This document shows positions 44,211 to 53,193 of a DNA stretch of 64,000 nucleotides, piece by piece (position 1 is the stretch's first letter; each line of letters starts with the position of its first letter). Location: the NCBI GenBank assembly GCA_964473455.1, contig CAYYQX010000001.1, positions 124,001 to 188,000 on the forward strand. Reading direction: 5' to 3'. Origin of the DNA: JALELF01 sp964473455 (GTDB taxonomy: Bacteria; Bacillota_I; Bacilli_A; RF39; UBA660). The notes below the pieces were generated by a model. It was not told where the DNA came from and did no database searches. It was given only the letters and a program-made list of their open reading frames with translations. The translations under genes were made by a program, and so were the position numbers.

Positions 44211-45107
44211 CTAATTGTTTAATTTTTTTGACATAATAGCAATTAACTTTTTAACACTGTAATTAGGAATCTTTTTGTTCATTATAACAACACCAATAAA
44301 TCTTTTTGGAACATGAGGTACAACTTCTATTTCATATAAAAAGTTTTTTTCTAATTCAATTTTAATAAATTCTTTTGTAGCATACCCAATTCCAAAACCC
44401 GCTCTAACTAAATCCATTATTAAATTATAACTTACTACCTCTAATTTTGGTTTTAAACAAACGTTATTGCTTTTTAAATATTTATTTAAATATACCCTAG
44501 TATTTGAAGGTTCTTTTTGGAAAAGCAAAGGAAAATTTTCTAAATCTTTTAAGTTTATTTTCCCTTTTGTCAAATTATAATATTTTTTATTTCCAACGAA
44601 AATATCTTGTACATCTAAAACTGGTATTATTTTTAAATCTTTATCCTCATTCATTGGTAAATTTAAAATTAACATATCAAGATTTCCGTTTCGTAACTCT
44701 TTGATTAAAGTGTCAGTAAGATTGTTAACTATTTGAATGTCTATTTTTGGATACGTTTCGTGAAAAGTTTCCAAATACGGAATTAAAACGTGTCTACTAA
44801 CTGTTGTTGATGCGCCGATTCTGATAATACCACTATCTAAATTTTTTAAATTAGTTATGGCATTTTCTCCGTTATTAATACTCTCAATTCCGCTTTTTAC
44901 ATATTCATATAATACTTTTCCTTCTTCTGTTAATGTTACGCCTCTTTTAGTTCTTATGAAGAGGCTAACCCCCATTTGTTCTTCTAGTTTTTTTATTTGA
45001 AAAGAAACTGCTGGTTGTGAGATAAAAAGGTTAACTGAAGCTAACGAGATACTACCACTGTTTGCTACTACATAAAAAACATGATACAAATCCAAACTAA
45101 CATTCAT
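44211..45107 (-). CDS. LysR family transcriptional regulator
   Basis: 298 residues. N-terminal winged helix: LYHVFYVVANSGSISLASVN and the recognition helix ISQPAVSFQIKKLEEQMGVSLFIRT. C-terminal effector domain of periplasmic-binding type from about residue 90 (IRIGASTTVSRHVLIPYL). Gene divergent from a hypothetical plus-strand gene at 45196, which may be its target by the usual LysR arrangement. The effector is unknown. Confidence 0.93.
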   Translation of the reverse strand: MNVSLDLYHVFYVVANSGSISLASVNLFISQPAVSFQIKKLEEQMGVSLFIRTKRGVTLTEEGKVLYEYVKSGIESINNGENAITNLKNLDSGIIRIGASTTVSRHVLIPYLETFHETYPKIDIQIVNNLTDTLIKELRNGNLDMLILNLPMNEDKDLKIIPVLDVQDIFVGNKKYYNLTKGKINLKDLENFPLLFQKEPSNTRVYLNKYLKSNNVCLKPKLEVVSYNLIMDLVRAGFGIGYATKEFIKIELEKNFLYEIEVVPHVPKRFIGVVIMNKKIPNYSVKKLIAIMSKKLNN

Positions 45108-45146
45108 GTTATAAACACTCCTTATATCTAATATAAATAATATATA

Positions 45147-45189
45147 TTATACTTATATCACAAATTGTCATATAATGCAAATGGAGGGG
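45147..45189 (+). promoter_or_regulatory. Promoter of the 45196 gene
   Basis: TATAAT (45171-45176) with a weak TTATAC-type -35 18 bases upstream. Predicted start near 45183 leaves a leader of about 13 bases with GGAGGGG as ribosome site. The AT-rich region between this and lysR could hold a LysR site, but I see no clear T-N11-A repeat. Confidence 0.5.
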
Positions 45190-45195
45190 AAAAAT

Positions 45196-45726
45196 ATGGC
45201 AAATTCAAAACAGTGGTGGGAAGTAGAAGACATAGCTACTATGACAGCGCTCATGGAAGAAGATCTTAAGCGTGATGCAGAAACTAAGAAAGTTGAAGTT
45301 TCACCAGAAACAGCTAGGCTTTTTTACGAACAAATAAAAGCCTTTGCTTTGTCAAAAGAGAATGTAAAATATTCAAAGGAATTATACGATATACGTGATT
45401 TATATATAAAGGAAGAAGAAAGAGCAGAATATTTTACTGAGGACGGCTATTTAGAATTTCAAAATGAAGAAGGACAAACTGTTGCAATTAAATTTAGTCG
45501 TTTTCATGCACATAGATCTAACGGATATGGATGTTTAAATGGCAATCCTTGTCTCTTTGTAACTATTAGCATTATGGGTGAAACCATTTGGGAACTACAC
45601 GTTAAACACGGCACTATGTATTATGAGGGATGGGCAACTGAAGACAAGCTTCCAAAGATGATTGATTCAGCACTTTTAAGTAACAATGAAGGTTATCAAA
45701 AAATCCTACAGCCTTATCATGCTTAA
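45196..45726 (+). CDS. Hypothetical protein
   Basis: 176 residues from ATG 45196, six bases after GGAGGGG; an in-frame upstream start is within the promoter. N-terminal half helical and acidic (WWEVEDIATMTALMEEDLKR), C-terminal half beta-rich with the segment SRFHAHRSNGYGCLNGNPC and an FVTISIMGETIWELHVKHG run. No known motif. Divergent from lysR. Function unknown. Confidence 0.65.
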   Translation: MANSKQWWEVEDIATMTALMEEDLKRDAETKKVEVSPETARLFYEQIKAFALSKENVKYSKELYDIRDLYIKEEERAEYFTEDGYLEFQNEEGQTVAIKFSRFHAHRSNGYGCLNGNPCLFVTISIMGETIWELHVKHGTMYYEGWATEDKLPKMIDSALLSNNEGYQKILQPYHA

Positions 45727-45763
45727 ATGAGTTTCTTAAATCTTAGTAAATAAAAACATAATA

Positions 45764-45798
45764 AAAAAATAGTTTTGGTAATACCCTAACTATTTTTT
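45764..45798. terminator. Bidirectional terminator between convergent genes
   Basis: AAAAAATAGTT, thirteen-base loop, AACTATTTTTT: eleven-base stem with T-runs both ways. Confidence 0.8.
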
Positions 45799-45828
45799 AT
45801 ATTGGTTTTATTTTTCTGTATTTTTATT

Positions 45829-46485
45829 TTAATCCTTTAATATATATGGCATATCTTCCATCACTTTGTCTATATTAAATCTTCCGTTACCTACTGGATA
45901 ATAAACAGAATAAGTATCATAAATATCTTTATTAATTATCTTTTTAAACTTCTTTTTTCTTACTTGTGAGACGTTTATTTTTTCTTTTAAAAACAAACTG
46001 CTTACTTGATTTCCAAAACAAATTATTTTTTTTGGATTAACTATACTTATTTCTTCATCTAACAATGATAGATACTCTTTGAATTGCGAGTCTTTTAAAG
46101 GCCTGGCGTCTTTTTGTGTGCATTTACCTAAATTAGTTATGTATATACTTTTGCTTTTGACATGATTATAAATTATTTCAGCAAAGGAAGGTGTCCATTC
46201 AGAGTTTTTTAGCTTCTTAATTTCATCATAAATGTTATTATCAATTAATTTCAAATCATTTAAAATCTTCCAAATTGTTTTAGTACCTATCCAAGGACTT
46301 TTAATCCCCTTCCATTCTTTACTCGCAGCAATATTTTTGCCAGTTGGGTTCATAAATATTAAACACAACTCAGGATTTTTTGTTTCTCCACCGTTCAGTA
46401 TGGCGTCTAGGTTCTTATCGCCGTATTTGTTTTGTAATTTTATATATTTTTTGTTTAACTCATTTAGTTCTTCGCTTTTTTTCAT
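45829..46485 (-). CDS. Uracil-DNA-glycosylase-fold protein
   Basis: 218 residues from ATG 46485, after GGTG; the ORF extends 13 codons upstream into the repeat element. The pattern follows the UDG superfamily: LIFMNPTGKNIAASKEWKG resembles the motif around the catalytic loop (GxNPG/GxxPG), IYITNLGKC is like the central motif, IICFGNQVSSLFL is the conserved strand-helix, and YYPVGNGR is like the HPS loop. Acts or once acted in base excision; substrate and activity unproven. It lies beyond repeat element A, as if in a cassette. Confidence 0.6.
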   Translation of the reverse strand: MKKSEELNELNKKYIKLQNKYGDKNLDAILNGGETKNPELCLIFMNPTGKNIAASKEWKGIKSPWIGTKTIWKILNDLKLIDNNIYDEIKKLKNSEWTPSFAEIIYNHVKSKSIYITNLGKCTQKDARPLKDSQFKEYLSLLDEEISIVNPKKIICFGNQVSSLFLKEKINVSQVRKKKFKKIINKDIYDTYSVYYPVGNGRFNIDKVMEDMPYILKD

Positions 46486-46500
46486 AATAACACCAATATA

Positions 46501-46619
46501 AATTATAACATAAAAAATGAGCACAAATAGTAAACCATTTATGCTCAGTAGACGAACTTAATAAATTAAATGCGTCTAGGTAGTACTATACGTTGTTAAA
46601 GTTTCTTTGTCAACCTTTT
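46501..46619 (-). repeat. Duplicated intergenic element, copy A (candidate small RNA or attenuator)
   Basis: About 119 bases nearly identical to copy B (47783-47902). On the minus strand: TTGACA (46608-46613), 17-base spacer, TATAGT (46585-46590); hairpin 1 TAGACG/CGTCTA (46549-46578); terminator hairpin TGAGCA...TGCTCA (46512-46547) plus T-run; then TATAAT (46502-46507) before the downstream gene. The -35 box lies in the end of the HipA-like gene. Relative to copy B the terminator stem changes GATC to GAGC on one side and compensates on the other. Confidence 0.75.
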
Positions 46620-47765
46620 TTCCGAAACTTTTAAAACTTCTTTTATTATTTTTTTCAGTTGCGTAGCACTATCAATGTATTCTTGAATAATTTGTTTAAA
46701 AAAATCGTCAACATTTATTTCAAACCTATGAGAAAATTTTCTTTTGCTAATTTCGGCTAAAAGCTCGTTGCTTAGTTTATATCTATAATAATGTTCAAAG
46801 AAAGCTTCGGAATTCATTTTTTCTATAAAAGCACTTGTATTGTCGAATTGAATAGTAATGATGGCAAGATCATTTATCATTTGATCTAAGCCTTCTACAA
46901 ATTTTTCCAATGTTTCAGGACTGTTTTCAGCAATTTTCATAATAGTCGCTTTAATAAATGGCAACTCTTCTAACAATATCTTATAACTGCCAACTAAAAG
47001 ATTATGTGCTTCTATTTGATCCGGATAAATAAACATCAAAGAGTATTCTTGATCACTTGGTGGAACTACTCCTGTTATTCGATTATCTTTAGTTTTAAAA
47101 TTGAAGTTTTCATAGTGAAAATTATGATTTCTAGTTAATAAAGAAAGCAAATACTGAAGCGCTAATTGGTTCATATATTCTTTATTGTCCAAAAAAATTT
47201 CTACATTAAACATAAAAAAGAAATTGTATATTGCCATTCCATAGTTAATATACTCATTTAAAATTGAAGGTTCTGCAAAATCACAAGATAAGCTATACTT
47301 ATAAATATCATCTTGTATACTGTTGACGTGGCAGCCGTTATGAAAGCAATAAATTACTAAATCATTAATAGGATTGTTTTTTGATAAATTATTTCTTAGA
47401 TACTCCATCAAATTTAACGTTTTTTCGCCCTCTTCTAAATATGATGGAACAATAACACCTTTTTCATAGGCTTTGGGTTGCAATTCTGTTATTCCTTTAC
47501 AAATGGCAAGCCTGTATTGAGGAGAGTTGGGTTCAAAATATGTTCTTGCAATATAAGAACTAAAAACTTCAGAAAAAGTAAACATAATTGTACTATTTGG
47601 TTTTGTTTTTGATAATGGTTTGAAAATATATTTTTTGCCATCAAAAATATAAAAAGGAAATTCTTTTTTTGATTGCCCGGCTGCTTTTGTATCAACAGAA
47701 ATGTTCCCACTTCTATCCTTATAGTCTAATTCTGTTATAGTATCAAACATATTAAAATTTTCCAC
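46596..47765 (-). CDS. HipA-like kinase-fold protein, probable pseudokinase
   Basis: 389 residues from GTG 47765, chosen because AGGGGGA precedes it; the open frame to 47807 runs back into the repeat element. Early YIFDGKKYIFKP supplies a lysine like the nucleotide-binding Lys. A late motif NHNFHYENF (213-221) matches HipA-type catalytic loop NxDxHxxNF, but with Asn in place of the catalytic Asp; PPSDQEYSL (235-243) is like the metal-binding segment. The fold assignment is tentative. No HipB-type DNA-binding partner is adjacent. The gene is bracketed by repeat elements A and B. Confidence 0.55.
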   Translation of the reverse strand: MENFNMFDTITELDYKDRSGNISVDTKAAGQSKKEFPFYIFDGKKYIFKPLSKTKPNSTIMFTFSEVFSSYIARTYFEPNSPQYRLAICKGITELQPKAYEKGVIVPSYLEEGEKTLNLMEYLRNNLSKNNPINDLVIYCFHNGCHVNSIQDDIYKYSLSCDFAEPSILNEYINYGMAIYNFFFMFNVEIFLDNKEYMNQLALQYLLSLLTRNHNFHYENFNFKTKDNRITGVVPPSDQEYSLMFIYPDQIEAHNLLVGSYKILLEELPFIKATIMKIAENSPETLEKFVEGLDQMINDLAIITIQFDNTSAFIEKMNSEAFFEHYYRYKLSNELLAEISKRKFSHRFEINVDDFFKQIIQEYIDSATQLKKIIKEVLKVSEKRLTKKL

Positions 47766-47782
47766 ATTATTCCCCCTAAAAA

Positions 47783-47902
47783 AATTATAACATAAAAAAA
47801 TGATCACAAATAGTAAACTATTTATGATCAGTAGACGAACTTAATAAATTAAATGCGTCTAGGTAGTACTATACGGCATTAAAGATTCTTTGTCAATCTT
47901 TT
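47783..47902 (-). repeat. Duplicated intergenic element, copy B (candidate small RNA or attenuator)
   Basis: On the minus strand: TTGACA (47891-47896), 17-base spacer, TATAGT (47868-47873); hairpin 1 TAGACG/CGTCTA with inner ATTTAAT/ATTAAGT (47832-47861); terminator hairpin TGATCA-TAAATAG-TTTA-CTATTTG-TGATCA with T-run (47794-47830); then a TTATAAT like copy A. The predicted RNA, about 47861 to 47794, is just two hairpins. The -35 box overlaps the stop of the upstream nucleotidase gene. Confidence 0.75.
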
Positions 47903-48468
47903 TTTATGCTTTTTATATATTGATCTATTTCTTCTCTTTCACTTTGAAACAAAATAGGCAAAAAGCCTGCCACAATCGCATCTTTATCTACATCAATTCT
48001 ACTATACAAACCATTACTTAAATATCCTGTTATTCCTTGATCTTGTTTATTATTTACAACTCCTGTTATTGCTTCAATTATTTTATTTAATGACCCTCCC
48101 TTTTGGGCAAAATCAAACATAGTTTGACTTATTCTTATACTAATTGATTTGCCAACAGATTTTTCACCTAGCAAATCTTCTATCGCACAATATGTAACTA
48201 TAAAAGGTAATCCCATTTCGTCTAAAGCAAAGCCACCTTCAATGGAACAAAGATAATCATATTTTATATTATTATCAATAGCCCGTTTTTTTAACTCTTG
48301 GTTTCTGTTATCTGCTCCTCTAATAATCTCACTATCTATTGGTTTACTACTAACACCAGAATCGACTTTAACAGTTATAATCTCATATTCAACTATACCG
48401 AGTTTTTCTAGTGCTTTTTCAAGAGCTAATTTTTTGCCTGGATTTTCGCTTCCTAATAATATTTTCAT
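47893..48468 (-). CDS. Inosine/xanthosine triphosphatase-like (DUF84, YjjX family)
   Basis: 191 residues from ATG 48468, with TAGGTGA before it. Begins MKILLGSENPGKKLALEKAL, with VDSGVSSKPIDSE, ADNRNQELKKRA, SIEGGFA and DQGITGYLSNG marking the YjjX family, which hydrolyses non-canonical purine NTPs such as ITP and XTP. A house-cleaning role is expected. Its 3' end runs into repeat element B. Confidence 0.78.
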   Translation of the reverse strand: MKILLGSENPGKKLALEKALEKLGIVEYEIITVKVDSGVSSKPIDSEIIRGADNRNQELKKRAIDNNIKYDYLCSIEGGFALDEMGLPFIVTYCAIEDLLGEKSVGKSISIRISQTMFDFAQKGGSLNKIIEAITGVVNNKQDQGITGYLSNGLYSRIDVDKDAIVAGFLPILFQSEREEIDQYIKSIKKD

Positions 48469-48556
48469 AAATTCACCTACCAATAATTATTCCCTTTGAA
48501 GCACTATTATAACACAAAAAAACAATAAATATATTTTAAAATTAACACTTACTATA

Positions 48557-48602
48557 TTGATTTATTAAAAAGAGCATGCTACAATTGCAAGGTACCTTAC
48601 AA
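48557..48602 (+). promoter_or_regulatory. MarR-type operator overlapping the promoter of the efflux operon
   Basis: TTGATT (48557-48562), 17-base spacer, TACAAT (48580-48585), then the near-perfect 18-base palindrome TTGCAAGGTACCTTACAA (48585-48602) covering the transcription start. The first downstream gene encodes a MarR repressor, so autoregulation of the operon is likely. Confidence 0.75.
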
Positions 48603-48614
48603 AAGGAGGAAAAG

Positions 48615-49052
48615 TTGGAAAATACAAAATATATTGGATATGAAATAAAAGTATTAGACAATTTGATCGCAAGAAAAATAATTTGTGAATCAAAATTAAA
48701 AGAAAAAAAATTGTTAAATCCTATACAAGGAAAAATACTACAATATTTATTTGAAAACTTTAATAAAGATGTGTATCAAAACGATATTGAAAAGCAGTTT
48801 AATTTTAGAAGATCAACCATTTCAGGGATACTACAAACAATGGAAAAAAATAAATTAATCATACGTACTAATTCAACAAAAGACGCCAGATCAAAGAAAA
48901 TAGAACTGACTAATGAGAGTTTAGATATCGGGAAAGAAATAAAAAAAATAATCGCCAGATTTGACAAAACACTTAGAAATGAAATTAGCCCAGAAGAACT
49001 AGATATATTTTTTAAAGTGATTAATAAAATAAAGAATAATATTACAAACTAG
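48615..49052 (+). CDS. MarR family transcriptional repressor
   Basis: 145 residues from a TTG at 48615 (AGGAGG five bases before); an upstream ATG-like frame start overlaps the operator. Winged helix: LNPIQGKILQYLFEN, the recognition helix FRRSTISGILQTMEKNKLI, and wing RTNSTKDARSKKIELT. It heads an operon with two ABC exporter genes (14-base spacer) and should repress it until a toxic ligand binds. Same-strand transcription from its own palindrome-bearing promoter. Confidence 0.9.
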   Translation: MENTKYIGYEIKVLDNLIARKIICESKLKEKKLLNPIQGKILQYLFENFNKDVYQNDIEKQFNFRRSTISGILQTMEKNKLIIRTNSTKDARSKKIELTNESLDIGKEIKKIIARFDKTLRNEISPEELDIFFKVINKIKNNITN

Positions 49053-49066
49053 GAAGGGAACAAAAT

Positions 49067-50812
49067 ATGATTAAAATATTAAAAAGGTTAGAAAAGAAAG
49101 AATTTGGATTAATTGCTATTATTATCGTCTTCATTGTCGCGCAAGTTTGGTTAGACCTTAAATTACCAGACTATATGGCAGAAATTACGACTTTAATTCA
49201 GCAAAGTAACCCTACTGTATCAAAGATTTTAACTCCTGGATTCTATATGTTATTGTGTGCTTTTGGAAGCTTAGCTTTTTCGGCTATTGCCGGTTTTTTT
49301 GCCGCAACAGTTGCGGCAAGTTTTTCAAAGAAAATAAGAGGAGATGTTTTTAGAAAAGTTGAAAGTTTTGGCATGGAAGAAGTCAAAAAGTTTTCTACTA
49401 GTAGTTTGATAAACCGAACTACGAACGATATAACTCAAGTTCAAACTCTAGTAGTAATAGGCCTTCAAATGATTATTAAATCCCCTATTATGGCTATTTG
49501 GGCAATTAGTAAAATGGCAAGCAAGAGTTGGCAATGGAGCGCTATTACAGGTGGCGCTGTAATGGTTTTAATCTTGATGATTACCGTTCTAGTTTTATTT
49601 GCTCTACCAAAATTTAAAAAAATTCAAACTTTAACAGACAACCTTAATATGGTAACAAGAGAAGGATTAACTGGCATTAGAGTTATTAGAGCATTTAATG
49701 CTGAAGGCTATCAAGAAAACAGATTTGAAAAAGCAAACAAAGAATTAACAAAAAACAATATGTTTACTCAACGATTAATGGCTATAATGTTTCCGGTGAT
49801 GACATTTACTATGTCTGTTTTAACTTTAGCGATATATTTTGTTGGAGCATATTTAATTGACGCAGCCAATATGGCAGATAAGATTGGACTATTTAGTAAT
49901 ATGATTATTTTTTCTTCATATGCTATGCAAGTTGTAATGGCATTTATGATGCTAGTCTTAATTTTTATTATTTACCCAAGATCAAGTGTTTCTGCTAAAA
50001 GAATTGTAGAAGTTTTAAATAGTGAATCTAGTATTAAAGACGGTACTATAACAAAAAGTAAAATCAAGGGAACTGTTGAATTTAAAGACGTCTCTTTTAA
50101 ATATCCTGATGCAGAAGAATATATTTTAAAAGATATTTCTTTTACGGCTAATAAAGGAGAAGTTATTGCCTTTATCGGTTCAACAGGTTCAGGAAAATCA
50201 ACACTAATTAATTTAATACCAAGATTTTATGATGTTACTGAAGGAAAAGTTCTTGTTGATGGAGTTGATGTTAGAGACTTTAAACAAGAGTACCTTTATA
50301 ATAAAATTGGATATATCCCTCAAAAAGCCGTAATATTTAACGATACGGTAAAAAATAACGTTGCTTATGGAAGTAAAGTTAACGAAAAAGAAATAAAAAA
50401 AGCTATTAAAATCGCGCAAGGAACTGAGTTCGTTGAAAAGATGGCAAACCAATATGAATCTCACGTTGCTCAAGGAGGAAACAATATATCTGGTGGCCAA
50501 AAACAAAGATTAGCTATTGCTAGAGCTATTGCTAGAAACCCGGAAATATATATATTTGATGATTCTTTTTCAGCACTTGACTACAAAACAGATTATAACC
50601 TAAGAAAAGAGTTGAAGCGTTATACAAAAGAAGTGACAACTTTAATTGTTGCTCAAAGAATTGGCACAATTAAAAATGCCGATAAGATTATTGTTTTAGA
50701 TAAAGGTAGTATTGTGGGGATCGGTACTCATAATGATTTATTAAAGAATTGCCAAGTATATAAAGAAATCGCACTATCACAGTTATCAAAGGAGGAGTTG
50801 ACAAATGAATAA
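49067..50812 (+). CDS. ABC exporter half-transporter with degenerate ATPase site
   Basis: 581 residues: six-helix membrane domain (about 1-310), then an ATP-binding domain. Walker A FIGSTGSGKSTLINL, signature ISGGQKQRLAIARA, Walker B IYIFDDSFSALD. The aspartate where catalytic glutamate belongs marks the degenerate partner of heterodimeric type IV exporters such as TM287/288 or BmrCD. It pairs with the next gene, which has an eight-base overlap. Substrates of the family include drugs and lipids. Confidence 0.93.
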   Translation: MIKILKRLEKKEFGLIAIIIVFIVAQVWLDLKLPDYMAEITTLIQQSNPTVSKILTPGFYMLLCAFGSLAFSAIAGFFAATVAASFSKKIRGDVFRKVESFGMEEVKKFSTSSLINRTTNDITQVQTLVVIGLQMIIKSPIMAIWAISKMASKSWQWSAITGGAVMVLILMITVLVLFALPKFKKIQTLTDNLNMVTREGLTGIRVIRAFNAEGYQENRFEKANKELTKNNMFTQRLMAIMFPVMTFTMSVLTLAIYFVGAYLIDAANMADKIGLFSNMIIFSSYAMQVVMAFMMLVLIFIIYPRSSVSAKRIVEVLNSESSIKDGTITKSKIKGTVEFKDVSFKYPDAEEYILKDISFTANKGEVIAFIGSTGSGKSTLINLIPRFYDVTEGKVLVDGVDVRDFKQEYLYNKIGYIPQKAVIFNDTVKNNVAYGSKVNEKEIKKAIKIAQGTEFVEKMANQYESHVAQGGNNISGGQKQRLAIARAIARNPEIYIFDDSFSALDYKTDYNLRKELKRYTKEVTTLIVAQRIGTIKNADKIIVLDKGSIVGIGTHNDLLKNCQVYKEIALSQLSKEELTNE

Positions 50813-52610
50813 TCAAAATAAGCCAAGACCATTTGGTCCTCCAGGAATGGGTGGTGGAGAAAAAGCCAAGAACTTTAAAAAATCGATAGCTCGATTAGTA
50901 AAATATTTAAAACCTTATTTTTTCATTATTTTTGTAGCTATTTTTTTTGCTATTGCTAGTTCGATATTCTCTATAGTTGGTCCTAGCAAATTAAAGGAAA
51001 TAGTTGATGTAATAACTAATGGCTTTATGATCAAAATAGATCTTGATAAAATAAAGGATATTGCTCTTTTCTTAGCAATTATTTATGCTTTAAGTTGCTT
51101 GTTTGGATACATACAAGGCTTTATTATGGCTACAATAACTAATAAGTTCTCAAAAAAACTTCGCAGTGAGTTATCCTTAAAAATCAATAAATTACCACTA
51201 AAGTTTTTCGATAATAATAGTTATGGAGATACTTTATCAAGATTTACAAACGATGTTGATACAATGGGTCAAACCATGAACCAAAGCATCGGATCTCTTG
51301 TTAGTGCAATAACACTTCTGATTGGTGTATTAATTATGATGTTTGTAACCAATTGGATTATGGCCTCAACAGCAATTGTCGCAACTTTTATTGGCTTTGC
51401 TTTAATGGTTTTAATTCTCTCAAAATCACAAAAATATTTTGCGATGCAGCAAAAAGAATTAGGTAATATTAATGGTCACATTGAAGAAATATATTCTGGA
51501 TTAAATGTTGTTAAAGTATATAACGGAATTAATCAATCAAATGAGAAGTTTGATAAAATAAATGATCAGTTATATATAAGTGCTAAAAAAAGCCAATTTA
51601 TGTCCGGCTTGATGCACCCTATTATGAGCTTTATTGGTAATTTTGGTTATCTTGCTGTTTGTATTGTAGGAGCTGTTTTAGTTATCAACAATACAATAAC
51701 TATTGGAACAATTGTCTCTTTTATGATTTATGTCAGATTATTAACCGGTCCTCTAATTAATTTAGCCCAAGCAGCTACACAATTACAGTCAACTGCAGCC
51801 GCTAGTGAAAGAGTATTTGAGATTTTAGATGAAAAAGAGATGAGTAAAGACTCTAAAAAACAAGTATTGGACGTTAATAACATAAAAGGTAATATCGAAT
51901 TTGAAAATATTACGTTTGGATACAATGAAGATAAAATGGTAATAAATAACTTTAGTGCCAAAGCAAAGAAAGGGCAAAGAGTTGCGATTGTTGGGCCAAC
52001 TGGAGCTGGAAAAACGACAATTGTAAATCTGCTTATGAAATTTTATGATATTAATTTTGGAGATATCAAGATTGATAATGTTTCTATTAAAGATTTGACT
52101 AGAGAAAATATTCATGACTTATTCATTATGGTTTTACAAGATACTTGGTTATTTAGTGGGACTATAAAAGATAATATTGTGTATAATAAAAAAAATGTTT
52201 CAGATGAACAAGTAAAAGAAATTTGTGAAATTGTTGGTATAGATCACTTTATAAATACTCTACCTGATGGCTACGATACCATTTTAAGTGATGCAGAAAG
52301 CATATCAGCCGGAGAAAAACAGTTGATTACTATTGCTAGAGGAATGTTAGAAAAAAAACCATTCTTAATTTTTGATGAAGCAACTAGTTCTGTTGACACA
52401 AGAACTGAACAATTGGTTCAAAAGGCAATGGAAAAATTAACCGAAGGAAGAACATCGTTTATAATTGCTCATCGTTTATCGACTATCAAAAATTCTGACT
52501 TAATATTGGTAATGAAAGATGGCAATGTTGTAGAGCAAGGTAACCATCAAGAATTAATTGAAAAAGACGGGTTTTATGCTGAACTTTATAATTCACAGTT
52601 CCAAAATTAA
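50805..52610 (+). CDS. ABC exporter half-transporter, catalytic partner
   Basis: 601 residues: a Pro/Gly-rich N-terminal tail (PRPFGPPGMGGGEKAK), six-helix membrane domain, ATPase domain. Walker A IVGPTGAGKTTIVNL, signature ISAGEKQLITIARG (non-canonical), Walker B FLIFDEATSSVD with the catalytic Glu, and H-loop IIAHRLSTI. Thus it supplies the Walker B of the active site formed with the neighbour. The stop is followed by repeat R1, which can end this transcript as well. Confidence 0.94.
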   Translation: MNNQNKPRPFGPPGMGGGEKAKNFKKSIARLVKYLKPYFFIIFVAIFFAIASSIFSIVGPSKLKEIVDVITNGFMIKIDLDKIKDIALFLAIIYALSCLFGYIQGFIMATITNKFSKKLRSELSLKINKLPLKFFDNNSYGDTLSRFTNDVDTMGQTMNQSIGSLVSAITLLIGVLIMMFVTNWIMASTAIVATFIGFALMVLILSKSQKYFAMQQKELGNINGHIEEIYSGLNVVKVYNGINQSNEKFDKINDQLYISAKKSQFMSGLMHPIMSFIGNFGYLAVCIVGAVLVINNTITIGTIVSFMIYVRLLTGPLINLAQAATQLQSTAAASERVFEILDEKEMSKDSKKQVLDVNNIKGNIEFENITFGYNEDKMVINNFSAKAKKGQRVAIVGPTGAGKTTIVNLLMKFYDINFGDIKIDNVSIKDLTRENIHDLFIMVLQDTWLFSGTIKDNIVYNKKNVSDEQVKEICEIVGIDHFINTLPDGYDTILSDAESISAGEKQLITIARGMLEKKPFLIFDEATSSVDTRTEQLVQKAMEKLTEGRTSFIIAHRLSTIKNSDLILVMKDGNVVEQGNHQELIEKDGFYAELYNSQFQN

Positions 52611-52611
52611 T

Positions 52612-52687
52612 AATTCAAAAACTTGATATTTTCATATCAAGTCTTATATTTCAATTATGACATAGAATCAAAGGGGGTTCCCAAATT
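52612..52687 (-). repeat. Cassette-type repeat R1 (last in array, diverged)
   Basis: Minus strand: TTTGGGAACC block, ATTCTATGTCA (ATTCCATGCCA elsewhere), then ACTTGATAT-gaaa-ATATCAAGT terminator with T-run. The hairpin is fully Watson-Crick here, so it can work on both strands, also ending the ABC gene. Confidence 0.75.
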
Positions 52688-52692
52688 TTTGT

Positions 52693-53172
52693 TTAAATAT
52701 GCTTCATCACTTCCAAATTTCTGTCTGAATAATTATTTCTATAATAAAAACTCTTAGCCTTTTCGTTATAACCAAAAACTTCTATTAATATTGCCTTACA
52801 GCCAACCAATTTAAAATGAGTTTCCATCTCATCCATTAATTGTCTTCCTATTCCTTTTGCTCTACAATTACTAGAAACAATTAATTCTGTTATTCTTCCT
52901 CGTTTTGGCGCTCTAAACTCATAAGTGTTTTGTTCTTCATTATTAATTAAGCCTACTATTAACCCAATAGCTTTGTCATTTTCAACAGCTAAAAACATTT
53001 TACCTTCAAAATCATTTATTTCTTTTATAGTCTTTTTAAATTCAATCTCCCTGTATTCATCATTAATTATGTTGTAGCCATCTTTATCTATTGAAACTAT
53101 ATATTCTTGTAATTCAACCAATAAATCTTTTATGTCTTCGTCATATTTTGTATTATAATCAATTATATTCAT
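52693..53172 (-). CDS. GNAT family N-acetyltransferase
   Basis: 159 residues. Acetyl-CoA site is SSNCRAKGIGRQLMDEME (RxxGxG/A), preceded by a strand ITELIVSS, followed by LIEVFGYNEKAKSFYYRNNY. No substrate evident. Starts after GAGGTG. It lies at the far end of the cassette-like array, followed by R1. Confidence 0.88.
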   Translation of the reverse strand: MNIIDYNTKYDEDIKDLLVELQEYIVSIDKDGYNIINDEYREIEFKKTIKEINDFEGKMFLAVENDKAIGLIVGLINNEEQNTYEFRAPKRGRITELIVSSNCRAKGIGRQLMDEMETHFKLVGCKAILIEVFGYNEKAKSFYYRNNYSDRNLEVMKHI

Positions 53173-53193
53173 TATTGCACCTCTATATTTATT

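Noticed and set aside
42943..45200. Rex operator before hydC
   Set aside because: No TTGTGAA-N4-TTCACAA-like sequence was found upstream of hydC or lysR.
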